From Candidatus Magasanikbacteria bacterium GW2011_GWC2_37_14 (GTDB taxonomy: Bacteria; Patescibacteriota; Patescibacteriia; Magasanikbacterales; UBA922), in contig LBSX01000009.1 in NCBI GenBank assembly GCA_000990355.1, positions 1-51,698 on the forward strand: 51,698 nt of DNA, read 5' to 3'. Each line of letters opens with the position of its first letter. Within the stretch, counting starts at the first letter, position 1. Shown piece after piece: positions 18,411-30,298 of this stretch. Both the position numbers and the translations under genes were made by a program. The notes under the pieces are model-generated. The model did not search any database, was not told where the DNA came from, and saw only the letters and a list, made by a program, of their open reading frames with translations.

Positions 18411-18923
18411 CTACTCCGGACGTTTCCAATGTGGACAGAAAAAACCTAAATCCTGACCATTCAAGACGTATTCGGGAACATGGCCATCCCCGAGTCCGAA
18501 GATTAGGCAGGCTTCACTATTTCGACAACATCTTGTTCTTTTGTCGAAATTGCCACAATCTTCACATAAACGTAGCCTGCCATTGTGTCCTTGAGCTCTT
18601 ACGTACTTCTGCCCGCAGTACTCCAGTTCCGTGACTTGGGGCATTTGTCCAGCGACAAACTCTGCATAGGTGACGCTAGTACTGCCATGACCAGCCCAAC
18701 TACCCTGACCACACTGATCACCGACAGAATTATTACACAGTCGTACTTTCTCTACACCGAGTGCAATCTTACAATAAGTAAAAACTTCAAATTCAATAAT
18801 TCTGTAGCCTTTCCCTCCACAAGCGCGACAAACAACCGCCTCTCCTTTTTGGCAGCTTCTGTCATGCAAATACAGACCAGTTGCTCCACAGTCCGAACAA
18901 TCCACTTTGAACTGTTGCTTCAT
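18411..18923 (-). CDS. GC-rich Cys-rich zinc-ribbon orphan protein (mini-gene cassette 3)
   Basis: MKQQFKVDCSDCGATGLYLHDRSCQKGEAVVCRACGGKGYR; SD gggagggtgcgATG. Confidence 0.65.
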   Translation of the reverse strand: MKQQFKVDCSDCGATGLYLHDRSCQKGEAVVCRACGGKGYRIIEFEVFTYCKIALGVEKVRLCNNSVGDQCGQGSWAGHGSTSVTYAEFVAGQMPQVTELEYCGQKYVRAQGHNGRLRLCEDCGNFDKRTRCCRNSEACLIFGLGDGHVPEYVLNGQDLGFFCPHWKRPE

Positions 18924-18975
18924 CGCACCCTCCCAAGTTAGTTCGCGAAATGACACTCATTAACCCAGCAAAAAG

Positions 18976-19001
18976 AAAAACACTCCTGGAAGGGTGTTTT
19001 T
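18976..19001 (-). terminator. Intrinsic terminator in the leader of cassette 3
   Basis: Minus strand aaaaacacccttccaggagtgtttttcttttt. Confidence 0.75.
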
Positions 19002-19104
19002 GAAATAATTAGTGAGTTGTGATAAAAAACTTATAATTTTGCTAATTAAAGCAGAAAATCCCCTTTGTTGGATTAATGAAAATTACAAGTTTTAAAGATA
19101 GGTT

Positions 19105-19133
19105 ATTATAGCACAAAAAAAGACCCTTGTCAA
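19105..19133 (-). promoter_or_regulatory. Perfect-consensus promoter upstream of the leader RNA and cassette 3
   Basis: Minus strand TTGACA-17 nt-TATAAT. Confidence 0.8.
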
Positions 19134-19169
19134 GGCCTTTATCCACCAATAAAATTACAATTGCTAAGA

Positions 19170-19820
19170 TTAGCCAAGATTTTTCAAAAAGCTTTCTATC
19201 TCAGCACTATATTTATTTAAGAAAAATTTTAGATCTTCGGTAAATTGATTTGGCGCATTTTGTATTTCATTCTGTAAATCTTGGTAATCAAAATACATAA
19301 GTCCTGATACTTCTTTGTCGGCAGGCTTTATGGAGCCATTATAAACACCCAAATAAAAATGATACTTATTGGCAATGGGAACTAATTCTCCCTTAAAAAT
19401 CTTTTTAAAATTATTAACGTGTGTTGCTACAAATTTAATTACTGCTAGATTTTCTAAATAATTATTTAATATTTTAAAGGTCTTGGAAAAATCTTCGGTT
19501 GTACCCACCACAATTGAAGGCACACACAATTCTTGCAAGCACTCAACCATTACAGTGTAAGTAGTGGAATCGCCAAATTGCAGATGGCCACCCATGCTCT
19601 TGTCCAACAAAGAAGGATTGTGATTTTTTGTTTTGGATCTTTTTTGTAAAATAATTTCTTTGTCTTTGGTAAACAATAAAACTTGAACTAATTCGGCTGC
19701 CATAGTAGGTTTACCAGTCTTTTTAAATTCTTTTATTTGACTATCGTAAAACTCTTCCCGATCCATGGGGACGGGTTGTTCTAAATCTGTTAATTTGTAG
19801 GTAGTAATTATTTCGGACAT
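19170..19820 (-). CDS. NUDIX hydrolase
   Basis: EIILQKRSKTKNHNPSLLDKSMGGHLQFGDSTTYTVMVECLQEL. Confidence 0.75.
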   Translation of the reverse strand: MSEIITTYKLTDLEQPVPMDREEFYDSQIKEFKKTGKPTMAAELVQVLLFTKDKEIILQKRSKTKNHNPSLLDKSMGGHLQFGDSTTYTVMVECLQELCVPSIVVGTTEDFSKTFKILNNYLENLAVIKFVATHVNNFKKIFKGELVPIANKYHFYLGVYNGSIKPADKEVSGLMYFDYQDLQNEIQNAPNQFTEDLKFFLNKYSAEIESFLKNLG

Positions 19821-19899
19821 ATAAAATATTTTACCCTAAAACTAATAATAAATCAAGAAAAAAATATTCCCGACATAACATCGAGAATATTTATTTGAG

Positions 19900-20000
19900 A
19901 CTGAATTGCCAATTTTCGTTTGGCTTCCATTACCCCTCTTGTGTTCTCCCCTTATAAAGGGGAGAAAAAATGGAAGATAAACGAGTCGTGGCAATCCAGT
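19900..20000. other. ~100-nt long imperfect hairpin (structured RNA or palindromic element)
   Basis: actgaattgcca/tggcaatccagt, cgtttggcttccatt/aatggaagataaacg, ttctcccctt/aaggggagaa nested stems. Confidence 0.75.
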
Positions 20001-20119
20001 TGTAAGAAAGAACACTGTCAGCGACGACTCAAGTTCACCAGGAACGGTAAATGCCACTGAAACGTGGACTTGAGTGTCGAAAAGGTCTGAGAAGACCTGG
20101 GTGAAGTGGGCGCGCCGAG

Positions 20120-20473
20120 CTAGATAGCCGGCGAGTTGAAGTAGGCTTCGAACGTCCAGCCGTTGCAGTCGATGCGACCGCGATTACCCGTGGTCATCGG
20201 CGGTTGTTCATCACCTACTTTGACGGAAACGAGCTCGCTGAAGGCGATGATGGCGTGGCTCGCGCCAGGCAGGCTGAAGCCCTTGGGTTCCTCCGTGAGA
20301 TGGAGGTTGATGTGGTGCGGAGGCACCTGCACCTTCTTGCCTGCGATCTCCTTGGGAGGAACACCGGGTTCGATCGCCCCCCGGAACTCCAGAGCCACCT
20401 TGTGGGTGGAACTCGCCTCCTCAATTGCGGCACGTATCATCTCGACGGTCACGCAGCAAGGCACATTTGACAT
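20120..20473 (-). CDS. GC-rich orphan protein (mini-gene cassette 4)
   Basis: Clean ORF MSNVPCCVTVEMIRAAIEEASSTHKVALEF... with consensus promoter at 20522..20550. Confidence 0.6.
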   Translation of the reverse strand: MSNVPCCVTVEMIRAAIEEASSTHKVALEFRGAIEPGVPPKEIAGKKVQVPPHHINLHLTEEPKGFSLPGASHAIIAFSELVSVKVGDEQPPMTTGNRGRIDCNGWTFEAYFNSPAI

Positions 20474-20521
20474 GGAACTACCTCGTTTTGCCCTTATTGG
20501 GCGGTTGTATGGCCTAAAAAA

Positions 20522-20550
20522 AGTATAGCGGGTTTTTGTTATTTTGTCAA
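20522..20550 (-). promoter_or_regulatory. Near-perfect promoter for cassette 4
   Basis: Minus strand TTGACA-17 nt-TATACT. Confidence 0.8.
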
Positions 20551-20579
20551 GGTGGTGTGGATAATGGTATACTGTTTGT

Positions 20580-20637
20580 TGTCATGCTGAATTTATTTCA
20601 ACATCCCAGGAGATCCTGAAATAAATTCTGGATGACA
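20580..20637. repeat. 58-nt TGTCATnCTGAA palindromic repeat, intergenic
   Basis: tgtcatgctgaatttatttcaacatcccaggagatcctgaaataaattctggatgaca. Confidence 0.95.
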
Positions 20638-20645
20638 GTTAAAAT

Positions 20646-21440
20646 ATGGTATTCTTTATTACTCTCTTCAAAGCCCTACTCACCCAAATAATTGGTCTAT
20701 TTGGTATTTTTTTTGTTTTTGGTTTTGTATTATATAAATTACAAGAATGGACACAAAAAAATTATGTGCGTTCTATTGGCTGGCGCGGACTATATTGGAC
20801 AGCTTGGTTTGGCACACCCATTCACGAATGGGGCCATGTATTTTTTGCCAAATTATTTCGCCACCAGGTACAGGCAGTGGCGCTTTTTAAACCCAACCAA
20901 CAAACTGGTGGTTTGGGTTATACCGAACATTCTTACAACAGCAAAAGTTTTTATCAAAGTGCAGGTAATTTTTTTGTGGGTGCTGCTCCCTTAATTTGGG
21001 GTTCATTAATTTTGTTTTTAATGCTTTATTTTTTGGTGCCCAATGGCAAGGAAATTTTTACTAATTTAAAAAACACTCCCGATTCTTTAGTGAGTGTTTG
21101 GCAAATGCTAAAATTATTTTTTATTAATCTTTTTACCCCAGAAAATTTACACGCTTGGAATTTTTGGTTATTTTTATATTTATCTTTTTGTATTGCCTCG
21201 CATGTAGCTCCAAGCAAACCTGATCAAAAACAAATGTGGCGCGGATTTTTGATGATTGTTTTAGTATTAACAGTAATAAATATTCTTACCTTGCTAATGA
21301 AAATAAATATTACTGATTATATTTTAAAACTTAATAATTACCTTACCACGTTGGTAACAATTTTTATTTACACCACACTTATTTCTTTTTTACATTTTCT
21401 GCTTTCAACAATTATTTTAAGACCTTTTGGCAGAAAATGA
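20646..21440 (+). CDS. M50-like membrane metallopeptidase homolog
   Basis: GTPIHEWGHVFFAKLF (HExxH) with several TM. Confidence 0.75.
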   Translation: MVFFITLFKALLTQIIGLFGIFFVFGFVLYKLQEWTQKNYVRSIGWRGLYWTAWFGTPIHEWGHVFFAKLFRHQVQAVALFKPNQQTGGLGYTEHSYNSKSFYQSAGNFFVGAAPLIWGSLILFLMLYFLVPNGKEIFTNLKNTPDSLVSVWQMLKLFFINLFTPENLHAWNFWLFLYLSFCIASHVAPSKPDQKQMWRGFLMIVLVLTVINILTLLMKINITDYILKLNNYLTTLVTIFIYTTLISFLHFLLSTIILRPFGRK

Positions 21441-21472
21441 AATCACCAGAACAAATGTTCCGGTGGCCAGAG

Positions 21473-21558
21473 CGGAGAGTGAGGGATTCGAACCCTCGAT
21501 ACCTTTCGGTATACATGCTTTCCAAGCATGCGCACTAGACCAACTATGCGAACTCTCC
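21473..21558 (-). tRNA. tRNA-Ser (GGA)
   Basis: Reverse complement ggagagttcgcatagttggtctagtgcgcatgcttggaaagcatgtataccgaaaggtatcgagggttcgaatccctcactctccg with long variable arm. Confidence 0.95.
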
Positions 21559-21605
21559 AAATTAACGTGATAACTATACCAAATTTAATAATTTTCGTCA
21601 ATACA

Positions 21606-21636
21606 AAACCCCGGGATAAACCCGGGGTATTTTTTA
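21606..21636. terminator. Intrinsic terminator
   Basis: aaaaccccgggataaacccggggtatttttt. Confidence 0.85.
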
Positions 21637-23040
21637 ATCTTCATGTCCACTATTTGTAAGCTGTAGTGCCTGTAATCGTCCTTTACGTTTAGCACTAAAT
21701 TCTTTAATAATATCCATTAAATGTGCTTCGTCATCTACCACTTGAAACAATTCATCATCGCTATCCCCTACTGTTTGAAATTTATGCACCATGGTTTGTT
21801 TTATAAAAGCCAATAATGGCTCCCAATACTTATGATTATAAAGTAAAATTGGCATTGGTTCCATTTTTTTAGTTTCAATTAAGGTTAGCACTTCAAATAA
21901 TTGATGCAAAGTACCAAAACCACCAGGTAAAAACACAAAAGCCGTAGAAGGAGAGGTAATAATTAGTTTGCGAATGTAGGGAAATTGGAAACCAATCGCT
22001 TTAGTTAAATATGAATTTTTTCTTTCTTTGTAACCATACTTCATATTTATGCCAATAGCTTGCCCGCCAACTTCAAAGGCCCCTCGAGACACTGCTTCCA
22101 TGGTGCCCGGACCGCCACCAGAAACAACGGTAAAATTTTCCGCTGCCAAACATTTACCCAAATTGTAAGCAGTTTTATAATATTCACTCTCGGGGGCAAC
22201 ACTCTTGGTACCCAAAACATTTACCGCATTTTTAATGCCAGTCAAAAATTCAAAACCCTCGACCATTTCGGCCATAATGCGAAAAATTTTCCAATCTAAT
22301 TTTTGATTACAACGAAAATTTAAGGGAGATAATTCACATTCCACATCAGTATCTTTGGTATTTTTTATAAATTCATAAGCTTCTGCAGCAGTTTCTACAA
22401 TATGCCAACTATTTATAATTTCGTCGCTTACTGATTCAATTGGCACAGCTTTGTTTCTTAAAAAATCAATTAAAGGTTGCCAAAATTCACGACCCACCAA
22501 AATAATTGGCAATTTTTGCATTTTACGCAAATCCATTAAATCTACAATTTCAAAAAATTCGTCCATAGTGCCATATCCTCCTGGGAAAAAAACAAAAGCG
22601 TTAGCCGGACTAGTAAGCATTACTTTACGCGTAAAAAAATAATAAAAACCAGCCGACTTGGTAACATATTCATTAACCCGCTGTTCAAAAGGCAATTGAA
22701 TATTTATGCCAATTGATTCACCGCCAGCATCGTGAGCACCGTGATTACCTGCTTCCATAATACCCGGGCCCCCACCAGTTATTACCGTAAAACCATTTTC
22801 TGCCAAAATTTTTCCCAAATCTCTGGCAATTAGACAATATTTGTTGTCGTGGTGCAGTCGTGCCGAGCCAAGAATAGTTACTTCGTTTTTGAATTGTGAT
22901 AAAAATTGGTAGCCTTCTACAAATTCGGCCATAATCCGAAAAATCCGCCAAGTATCGCGATAATCACCTTCGGAATTTATACTAAAACTAAAATCCTTGT
23001 TTTTCAACAATTCCATTTTTTTTATTTCTTCTTCGCGCAT
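21634..23040 (-). CDS. Tandem LOG-family (TIGR00730-like) Rossmann-fold protein
   Basis: Two PGG(Y/F)GT motifs: FFPGGYGTMDEFFEIVDL and FLPGGFGTLHQLFEVLTL; each half has VxxGGGPGxMEA. Confidence 0.88.
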   Translation of the reverse strand: MREEEIKKMELLKNKDFSFSINSEGDYRDTWRIFRIMAEFVEGYQFLSQFKNEVTILGSARLHHDNKYCLIARDLGKILAENGFTVITGGGPGIMEAGNHGAHDAGGESIGINIQLPFEQRVNEYVTKSAGFYYFFTRKVMLTSPANAFVFFPGGYGTMDEFFEIVDLMDLRKMQKLPIILVGREFWQPLIDFLRNKAVPIESVSDEIINSWHIVETAAEAYEFIKNTKDTDVECELSPLNFRCNQKLDWKIFRIMAEMVEGFEFLTGIKNAVNVLGTKSVAPESEYYKTAYNLGKCLAAENFTVVSGGGPGTMEAVSRGAFEVGGQAIGINMKYGYKERKNSYLTKAIGFQFPYIRKLIITSPSTAFVFLPGGFGTLHQLFEVLTLIETKKMEPMPILLYNHKYWEPLLAFIKQTMVHKFQTVGDSDDELFQVVDDEAHLMDIIKEFSAKRKGRLQALQLTNSGHED

Positions 23041-23046
23041 AAACGT

Positions 23047-23424
23047 TCACAATCCCGAGGAGGAACGACGAGGGATCCCTTTTCTATGAATTAAAGGTTG
23101 TGTTACCAATAAATCAATGTACCAATCCCAGGCCAGATCTTCCCATTTAGGGTTTAATTTATTAATTAATTCCTCTTTCTTTTTACGATTATATTTTTTA
23201 ATTTGTAATTCTCTAATTAAAGATTCTTGTTTAGTTTTTAATATTTCATAATATAGCAATCTAACGCAACCATACTTTTTTGTAAAACCTTCTACTAATT
23301 TTTGTTTATGCTCGTAAACTCTACTGATTATATTACTTGTAGAACCGACATACAAGGTACCAGATTTACTAGCCATGATATAAATGTAATGTTCATTAAA
23401 TAACATTGGTATATCATGAAACAT
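23047..23424 (-). CDS. GIY-YIG endonuclease-domain protein between inverted repeats
   Basis: HYIYIMASKSGTLYVGSTSNIISRVYEHKQKLVEGFTKKYGCVRLLYYE. Confidence 0.9.
   Translation of the reverse strand: MFHDIPMLFNEHYIYIMASKSGTLYVGSTSNIISRVYEHKQKLVEGFTKKYGCVRLLYYEILKTKQESLIRELQIKKYNRKKKEELINKLNPKWEDLAWDWYIDLLVTQPLIHRKGIPRRSSSGL
23051..23083. repeat. Left inverted-repeat arm of the GIY-YIG element
   Basis: aatcccga...gagggatccctttt pairs with 23435..23472. Confidence 0.85.
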
Positions 23425-23432
23425 ATAATATT

Positions 23433-24893
23433 CTAAAAGGGATCCCTCCCCGCCCCGGGCGCGGTCGGGATTACCAATTGAGCCAGTTGAAATACTTTTT
23501 CTTCACCAAGTCGTGGACCAATGATATGTAAACCAACCGGTAAGCCAGCTTTAGTCTTACCAGCTGGAACTGAAATGGCTGGGAGCCCGGCAACATTAGC
23601 TGGACAGACAAAAACATCAGCCAAATACATTGCCAAAACATCATCTTTTTTCTCGCCAATTTTAAAAGCTGAAAATGGCGATGTGGGAGTAACAATTAAA
23701 TCTACTTCTGCAAAAACCTTATCAAAATCTTGAATAATTAAAGTACGCACTTTTTGCGCCTTACGATAATAAGCATCATAATACCCAGCCGACAAAGCAT
23801 AGGTGCCAATCATAATTCGACGTTTAACTTCTTCCGGAAAGCCTTGCGCCCGAGTTTTAGCATAAGTATCGTACAAATTCCCCGCCTCTTTTCTTACGCC
23901 ATAACGAATACCATCTATTCTACCTAAATTTGAACTATCTTCACTTGGTACAACTATATAATAAACTGGAATTGCATATTTGGTCATTGGTAAACTTATT
24001 TCCACAATTTCAATATTTTTATTTTTCTTTAATTCGGCAATTTTGCTTTCAATAATATTTTTTGTTTCTTCTTCTGTACCTTCTAGTTCAAAATATTCTT
24101 TTGGCACGCCAATTCGTAATTTTTTACTTAGTTTACTTAGTGACTTAGAAAACTTAGCTACTTTTTCATTTACTGTTGTTGCATCCAACACATCATGACC
24201 AGCAATAATTTCTTCAACAATTGCCGCATCTTCTACAGTTTTAGTCAAAGGACCTACAGTATCCATAGAAGAAGCCATGGGCATCGAACCATAACGCGAA
24301 TTACGTCCATAACTAGGACGAAGTCCTACAATTCCACACAAACTAGCGGGCTGGCGAATAGAACCGCCAGTATCTTCACCAATTCCAAAAATACACATAT
24401 GATCGGCCACTGCGGCAGCTGTGCCACCAGATGATCCACCAGCAACACAAGTTAAATCGTGAGGATTTTTTACTGGCCCATACATGCTATTTTCATTACT
24501 CGCCCCATGACCAAAAGCATCACAATTATTTTTGCCTATTAAAACTGCGCCTTGTTCGCGAATTTTAGCAATCACAGTGGCATCAAAACTAGGTATATAA
24601 TTATCCAAAATTTTTGCTGCAGCAGTTGATAATCTATCTTTGGTACAAATTGCATCTTTTACACAAAATGGAATACCGGTTAGCATTTCTTGCTTACCAG
24701 CTTTTATTTTTTTATCTGCTTCTTTGGCTTCTTCAAGAGCTTCTTCTTCAAAAACCGAAATAAACGCATTCAAATCCTGGTTACGTTTTTTAATTTGCTT
24801 TAAACAAGCCTTTGTCAACTCAACAGAAGAAAATTCTTTCTTCTTCAAGCCTTCATACGCCTGTACAATTGTTAATTTATTTAAATCAGACAT
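23433..24893 (-). CDS. gatA: Aspartyl/glutamyl-tRNA amidotransferase subunit A
   Basis: GIPFCVKDAICTKD, AGGSSGGTAAAVAD, GEDTGGSIRQPASLCGIVGLRPSYGR. Confidence 0.97.
   Translation of the reverse strand: MSDLNKLTIVQAYEGLKKKEFSSVELTKACLKQIKKRNQDLNAFISVFEEEALEEAKEADKKIKAGKQEMLTGIPFCVKDAICTKDRLSTAAAKILDNYIPSFDATVIAKIREQGAVLIGKNNCDAFGHGASNENSMYGPVKNPHDLTCVAGGSSGGTAAAVADHMCIFGIGEDTGGSIRQPASLCGIVGLRPSYGRNSRYGSMPMASSMDTVGPLTKTVEDAAIVEEIIAGHDVLDATTVNEKVAKFSKSLSKLSKKLRIGVPKEYFELEGTEEETKNIIESKIAELKKNKNIEIVEISLPMTKYAIPVYYIVVPSEDSSNLGRIDGIRYGVRKEAGNLYDTYAKTRAQGFPEEVKRRIMIGTYALSAGYYDAYYRKAQKVRTLIIQDFDKVFAEVDLIVTPTSPFSAFKIGEKKDDVLAMYLADVFVCPANVAGLPAISVPAGKTKAGLPVGLHIIGPRLGEEKVFQLAQLVIPTAPGAGRDPF
23435..23472. 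repeat. Right inverted-repeat arm of the GIY-YIG element; supplies the gatA C-terminus
   Basis: aaaagggatccctc...tcgggatt. Confidence 0.85.
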
Positions 24894-24947
24894 AAGACAT
24901 AAGACGTAAGAAATATTCTTAAGTCCTATGTCCTAAATCCTATGTCT
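24891..24947. repeat. GACATAAGACATAAGAC-type inverted microrepeat between gatC and gatA
   Basis: gacataagacataagacgtaag...cttaagtcctatgtcctaaatcctatgtc. Confidence 0.75.
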
Positions 24948-25242
24948 GGTCATCAAACACTGCTTTTACTTTTAACAATTTTCCCATTTTTTCTGGAAAA
25001 CTAGCAATTAATTTATTTTTTATTTCTTCACTTGCTTCTTGTGCTTTATCTTCACGCACCACATCTTCCAGTCCAGTCACCTGGCAAGTTTCAATTACTC
25101 CACTAGTATCAACATCATTTAACATTTCTATATAATCCAAAACAACTGACAATTGGTCAGCATACATTTGTTTTTCTGGTTCAGATAATTCCAATCTAGC
25201 CAAAGTGGCAATTTTTTCTATTTCTTTTACAGATAGTTTCAT
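24940..25242 (-). CDS. gatC: Aspartyl/glutamyl-tRNA amidotransferase subunit C
   Basis: MKLSVKEIEKIATLARLELSEPEKQMYADQLSVVLDYIEMLNDVDTSGV. Confidence 0.95.
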   Translation of the reverse strand: MKLSVKEIEKIATLARLELSEPEKQMYADQLSVVLDYIEMLNDVDTSGVIETCQVTGLEDVVREDKAQEASEEIKNKLIASFPEKMGKLLKVKAVFDDQT

Positions 25243-25255
25243 AAGATACATTCTT

Positions 25256-25347
25256 TGTCATCCTGAATACTGAAACGAGTTCAGTACAAGTTTTATTTCA
25301 GGATCTTTCTTATTTGAGAGAGATGCTGAAACCAGTTCAGCATGACA
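25256..25347. repeat. TGTCATCCTGAA palindromic repeat, long variant
   Basis: tgtcatcctgaatactgaaacgagttcagtacaag...gatgctgaaaccagttcagcatgaca. Confidence 0.9.
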
Positions 25348-25378
25348 ACTGTTTTATTTTACCAAATTTCAGATCTTT

Positions 25379-27019
25379 TTACCAGCTTCCCCCACCACCG
25401 CCACCACCGCCACCGCCAACTCCTCCACCACCAAAACCACTACCTCCATTAGATGCTTGGGTCATCATTCCAGTAGTTGCACTACTAAAATCTGACATTG
25501 AACTTACCAAGAGCATTGAACTAAATACTTGGTTGCCGCCATCATACCACGACGGATTATTAGTATAAATATCGGCAAATTGCTTGGCCCAAACTTTTTC
25601 TACACCAAGAGCAATGGCAAAGGGCAAAAACTTTTCAAAAGTTTCGGCATTTTTTTCTGGTGCATTATGAAATTCCAAACGGTCTTTTTCGGCCACAGTT
25701 AAATAGTTTTTAAAACCCAAAAGATAATCCTTAACTTCTGTGCCTTTTACAGTTCTAGCTGGCATAAGCAGACCAAAACCACCCACGCATAGCCCAGACA
25801 ACAAAAATGCCAAAAACACAAACCAAGAATGTTCCATAAACAATATTCCCAAAGCACTCAAAATAAAGCCTGCTACCAAATAAGAAATAATAATTGTCGG
25901 CGGACTACTTTTATAATATTCTTTTTTAATCAACGAATGATAAACAGACTTTTTTATCAACTGGTAATCTTTATAAAATTTATCTTTAAGCGCAGAAATT
26001 TTTATCTCTTCATTATCTGCATACATCAGCAAACCATGAAGCAGGGCTTGATCAAATTCATTGGGTAAATCATCACTTTTTTTTAATCTTTTTAAAATAA
26101 AATCATTTTTTCCAAATAAGCCCTTTTTTTCTAGGTGAGTAATTTTTAAATAGCCTTTAACTGCTAAATATACAATCTCGGCTGTAAGATCTTTTGCTTG
26201 CATTGTGTGATCAACTAAAGTACCAACTTGCACTGGTGTAAGGTTATCGGGAACGTCAAATTGAGTAATAATTGTACCCTGACCTTTGGGATCGCGCCCA
26301 CGGGTATACCACAAATAAAACATTACTACAAAAGAAATTATGGGCAATAAAAAAACTAAAATTTCTAGCCAATGTTTCTGCCAAAAACTTGGTTCTGCAA
26401 AATATCCTTTAGGGAAACCAAGCACAATTGTTTGGCCTTGACTAGGAGTTAAATTATTACTAGTAAAAACAATACTGTTACCAAGAATTACTTTATTATC
26501 ACAATTTGCATTTGCACCATAATCACCTTGATAACAAGTGTAATTTATTTTTGCAAGATCAACACCAGTAGGAATTTTTATTTCAGTAATTGCAGAATTA
26601 ATTGGTATATTCCAACCTGTGCCCACTGCATTCCAATATAATTCATCATGGTCGGCAAAAAAATTTAAAGCATTTTTTACCTGGTAAGAAATAAAATATG
26701 TATGTTTGCCAGTAATTAATTTATCGGCATCACCAATTTTAATTTGTAAATTTTTACCAGTATGAGAAGTTTCAAAATTGTAATTCTGATTATTTTCATC
26801 AACTACTTTTATATTACTAATATTAATTTTGTTGGCAACAATATCACGATAAATTCCATGTTTTTGTAATTTACCAAAATCATAATCAATTTTTTCTTCT
26901 ACTTTTAAAGTGCTATCCTGATTAAGTTCAATATTTACTTTAATACTATCTATTGCTTCGGCCAAAACAATACTTGGCAAAAACAGTGATAAAAATAATA
27001 AAAGAATAATTTTTTTCAT
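25379..27019 (-). CDS. DUF2207-family membrane protein with Gly-rich C-terminus
   Basis: Signal peptide, KVEEKIDYDFGKLQKHGIYRDI, GGSGFGGGGVGGGGGGGGGGSW tail. Confidence 0.85.
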   Translation of the reverse strand: MKKIILLLFLSLFLPSIVLAEAIDSIKVNIELNQDSTLKVEEKIDYDFGKLQKHGIYRDIVANKINISNIKVVDENNQNYNFETSHTGKNLQIKIGDADKLITGKHTYFISYQVKNALNFFADHDELYWNAVGTGWNIPINSAITEIKIPTGVDLAKINYTCYQGDYGANANCDNKVILGNSIVFTSNNLTPSQGQTIVLGFPKGYFAEPSFWQKHWLEILVFLLPIISFVVMFYLWYTRGRDPKGQGTIITQFDVPDNLTPVQVGTLVDHTMQAKDLTAEIVYLAVKGYLKITHLEKKGLFGKNDFILKRLKKSDDLPNEFDQALLHGLLMYADNEEIKISALKDKFYKDYQLIKKSVYHSLIKKEYYKSSPPTIIISYLVAGFILSALGILFMEHSWFVFLAFLLSGLCVGGFGLLMPARTVKGTEVKDYLLGFKNYLTVAEKDRLEFHNAPEKNAETFEKFLPFAIALGVEKVWAKQFADIYTNNPSWYDGGNQVFSSMLLVSSMSDFSSATTGMMTQASNGGSGFGGGGVGGGGGGGGGGSW

Positions 27020-27582
27020 AATTTATTCAGCTTATTTTTTAAATATTTTTTAGGATTATAAATTACTAAGCAAACAGCGCCATAACCAAACAAAACTAAA
27101 ATTATTCCATTTAGACTATTTACTGCATTAAAATTAAATTTTAAAGAAAAAAATAAAACGGCCAACAAAATAACTGGTGATAAATATAGAGATATCCATA
27201 AACTATAAACTACTACTTTCCTAACTTTTTCATTTCTATACATGTACTTTTCAATAAAATTTTCTATCAATGAAACTAGTAAATAAACGAGAGATATTGA
27301 ATAGCCTTTTTCTAAATCCAAATTAAAATATAATAAACCGTTTACAATTACCAATACACCAAAAAATAACATGAATTCCTTTTCAATTTTTTTATGTAAT
27401 ATGTATATTTTTTCTTTATCGACAATTTTACGAACAATTTTACTAAAATAATATATTAAACCAAAAAACAAAAAAGTCCACAAAATAATATCCATCATTT
27501 TCTGAACCTGAAAAACATAATACAAAACCAAATTAAAACTAGTAACCAAAATCGAAATCCAATTTATTTTTTTATAATCCAT
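27016..27582 (-). CDS. Membrane protein of unknown function
   Basis: Several hydrophobic segments; overlaps the DUF2207 gene start. Confidence 0.65.
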   Translation of the reverse strand: MDYKKINWISILVTSFNLVLYYVFQVQKMMDIILWTFLFFGLIYYFSKIVRKIVDKEKIYILHKKIEKEFMLFFGVLVIVNGLLYFNLDLEKGYSISLVYLLVSLIENFIEKYMYRNEKVRKVVVYSLWISLYLSPVILLAVLFFSLKFNFNAVNSLNGIILVLFGYGAVCLVIYNPKKYLKNKLNKL

Positions 27583-27586
27583 ACGA

Positions 27587-30239
<2,653 letters not shown>

Positions 30240-30248
30240 AGTATTCGT

Positions 30249-30298
30249 TAAATCCCCTCTAGAGAGGGGTGGCAGCCGTCGCAGGCTGACGGGGTGTG
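30249..30298. repeat. Left inverted-repeat arm flanking the DUF559 gene
   Basis: taaatcccctctagagaggggtg (perfect 23-bp IR with 30708..30730), then ...cggggtgtg. Confidence 0.95.

Noticed and set aside
20163-20528. Overlapping + strand ORFs at 20163..20528 and 20204..20470
   Set aside because: Antisense to the minus-strand ORF 20120..20473, which has the consensus promoter; high GC keeps several frames open.
25314-25568. Proline-rich ORF on + strand
   Set aside because: Antisense of the Gly-rich tail of the DUF2207 gene; artefact of GGN codons.
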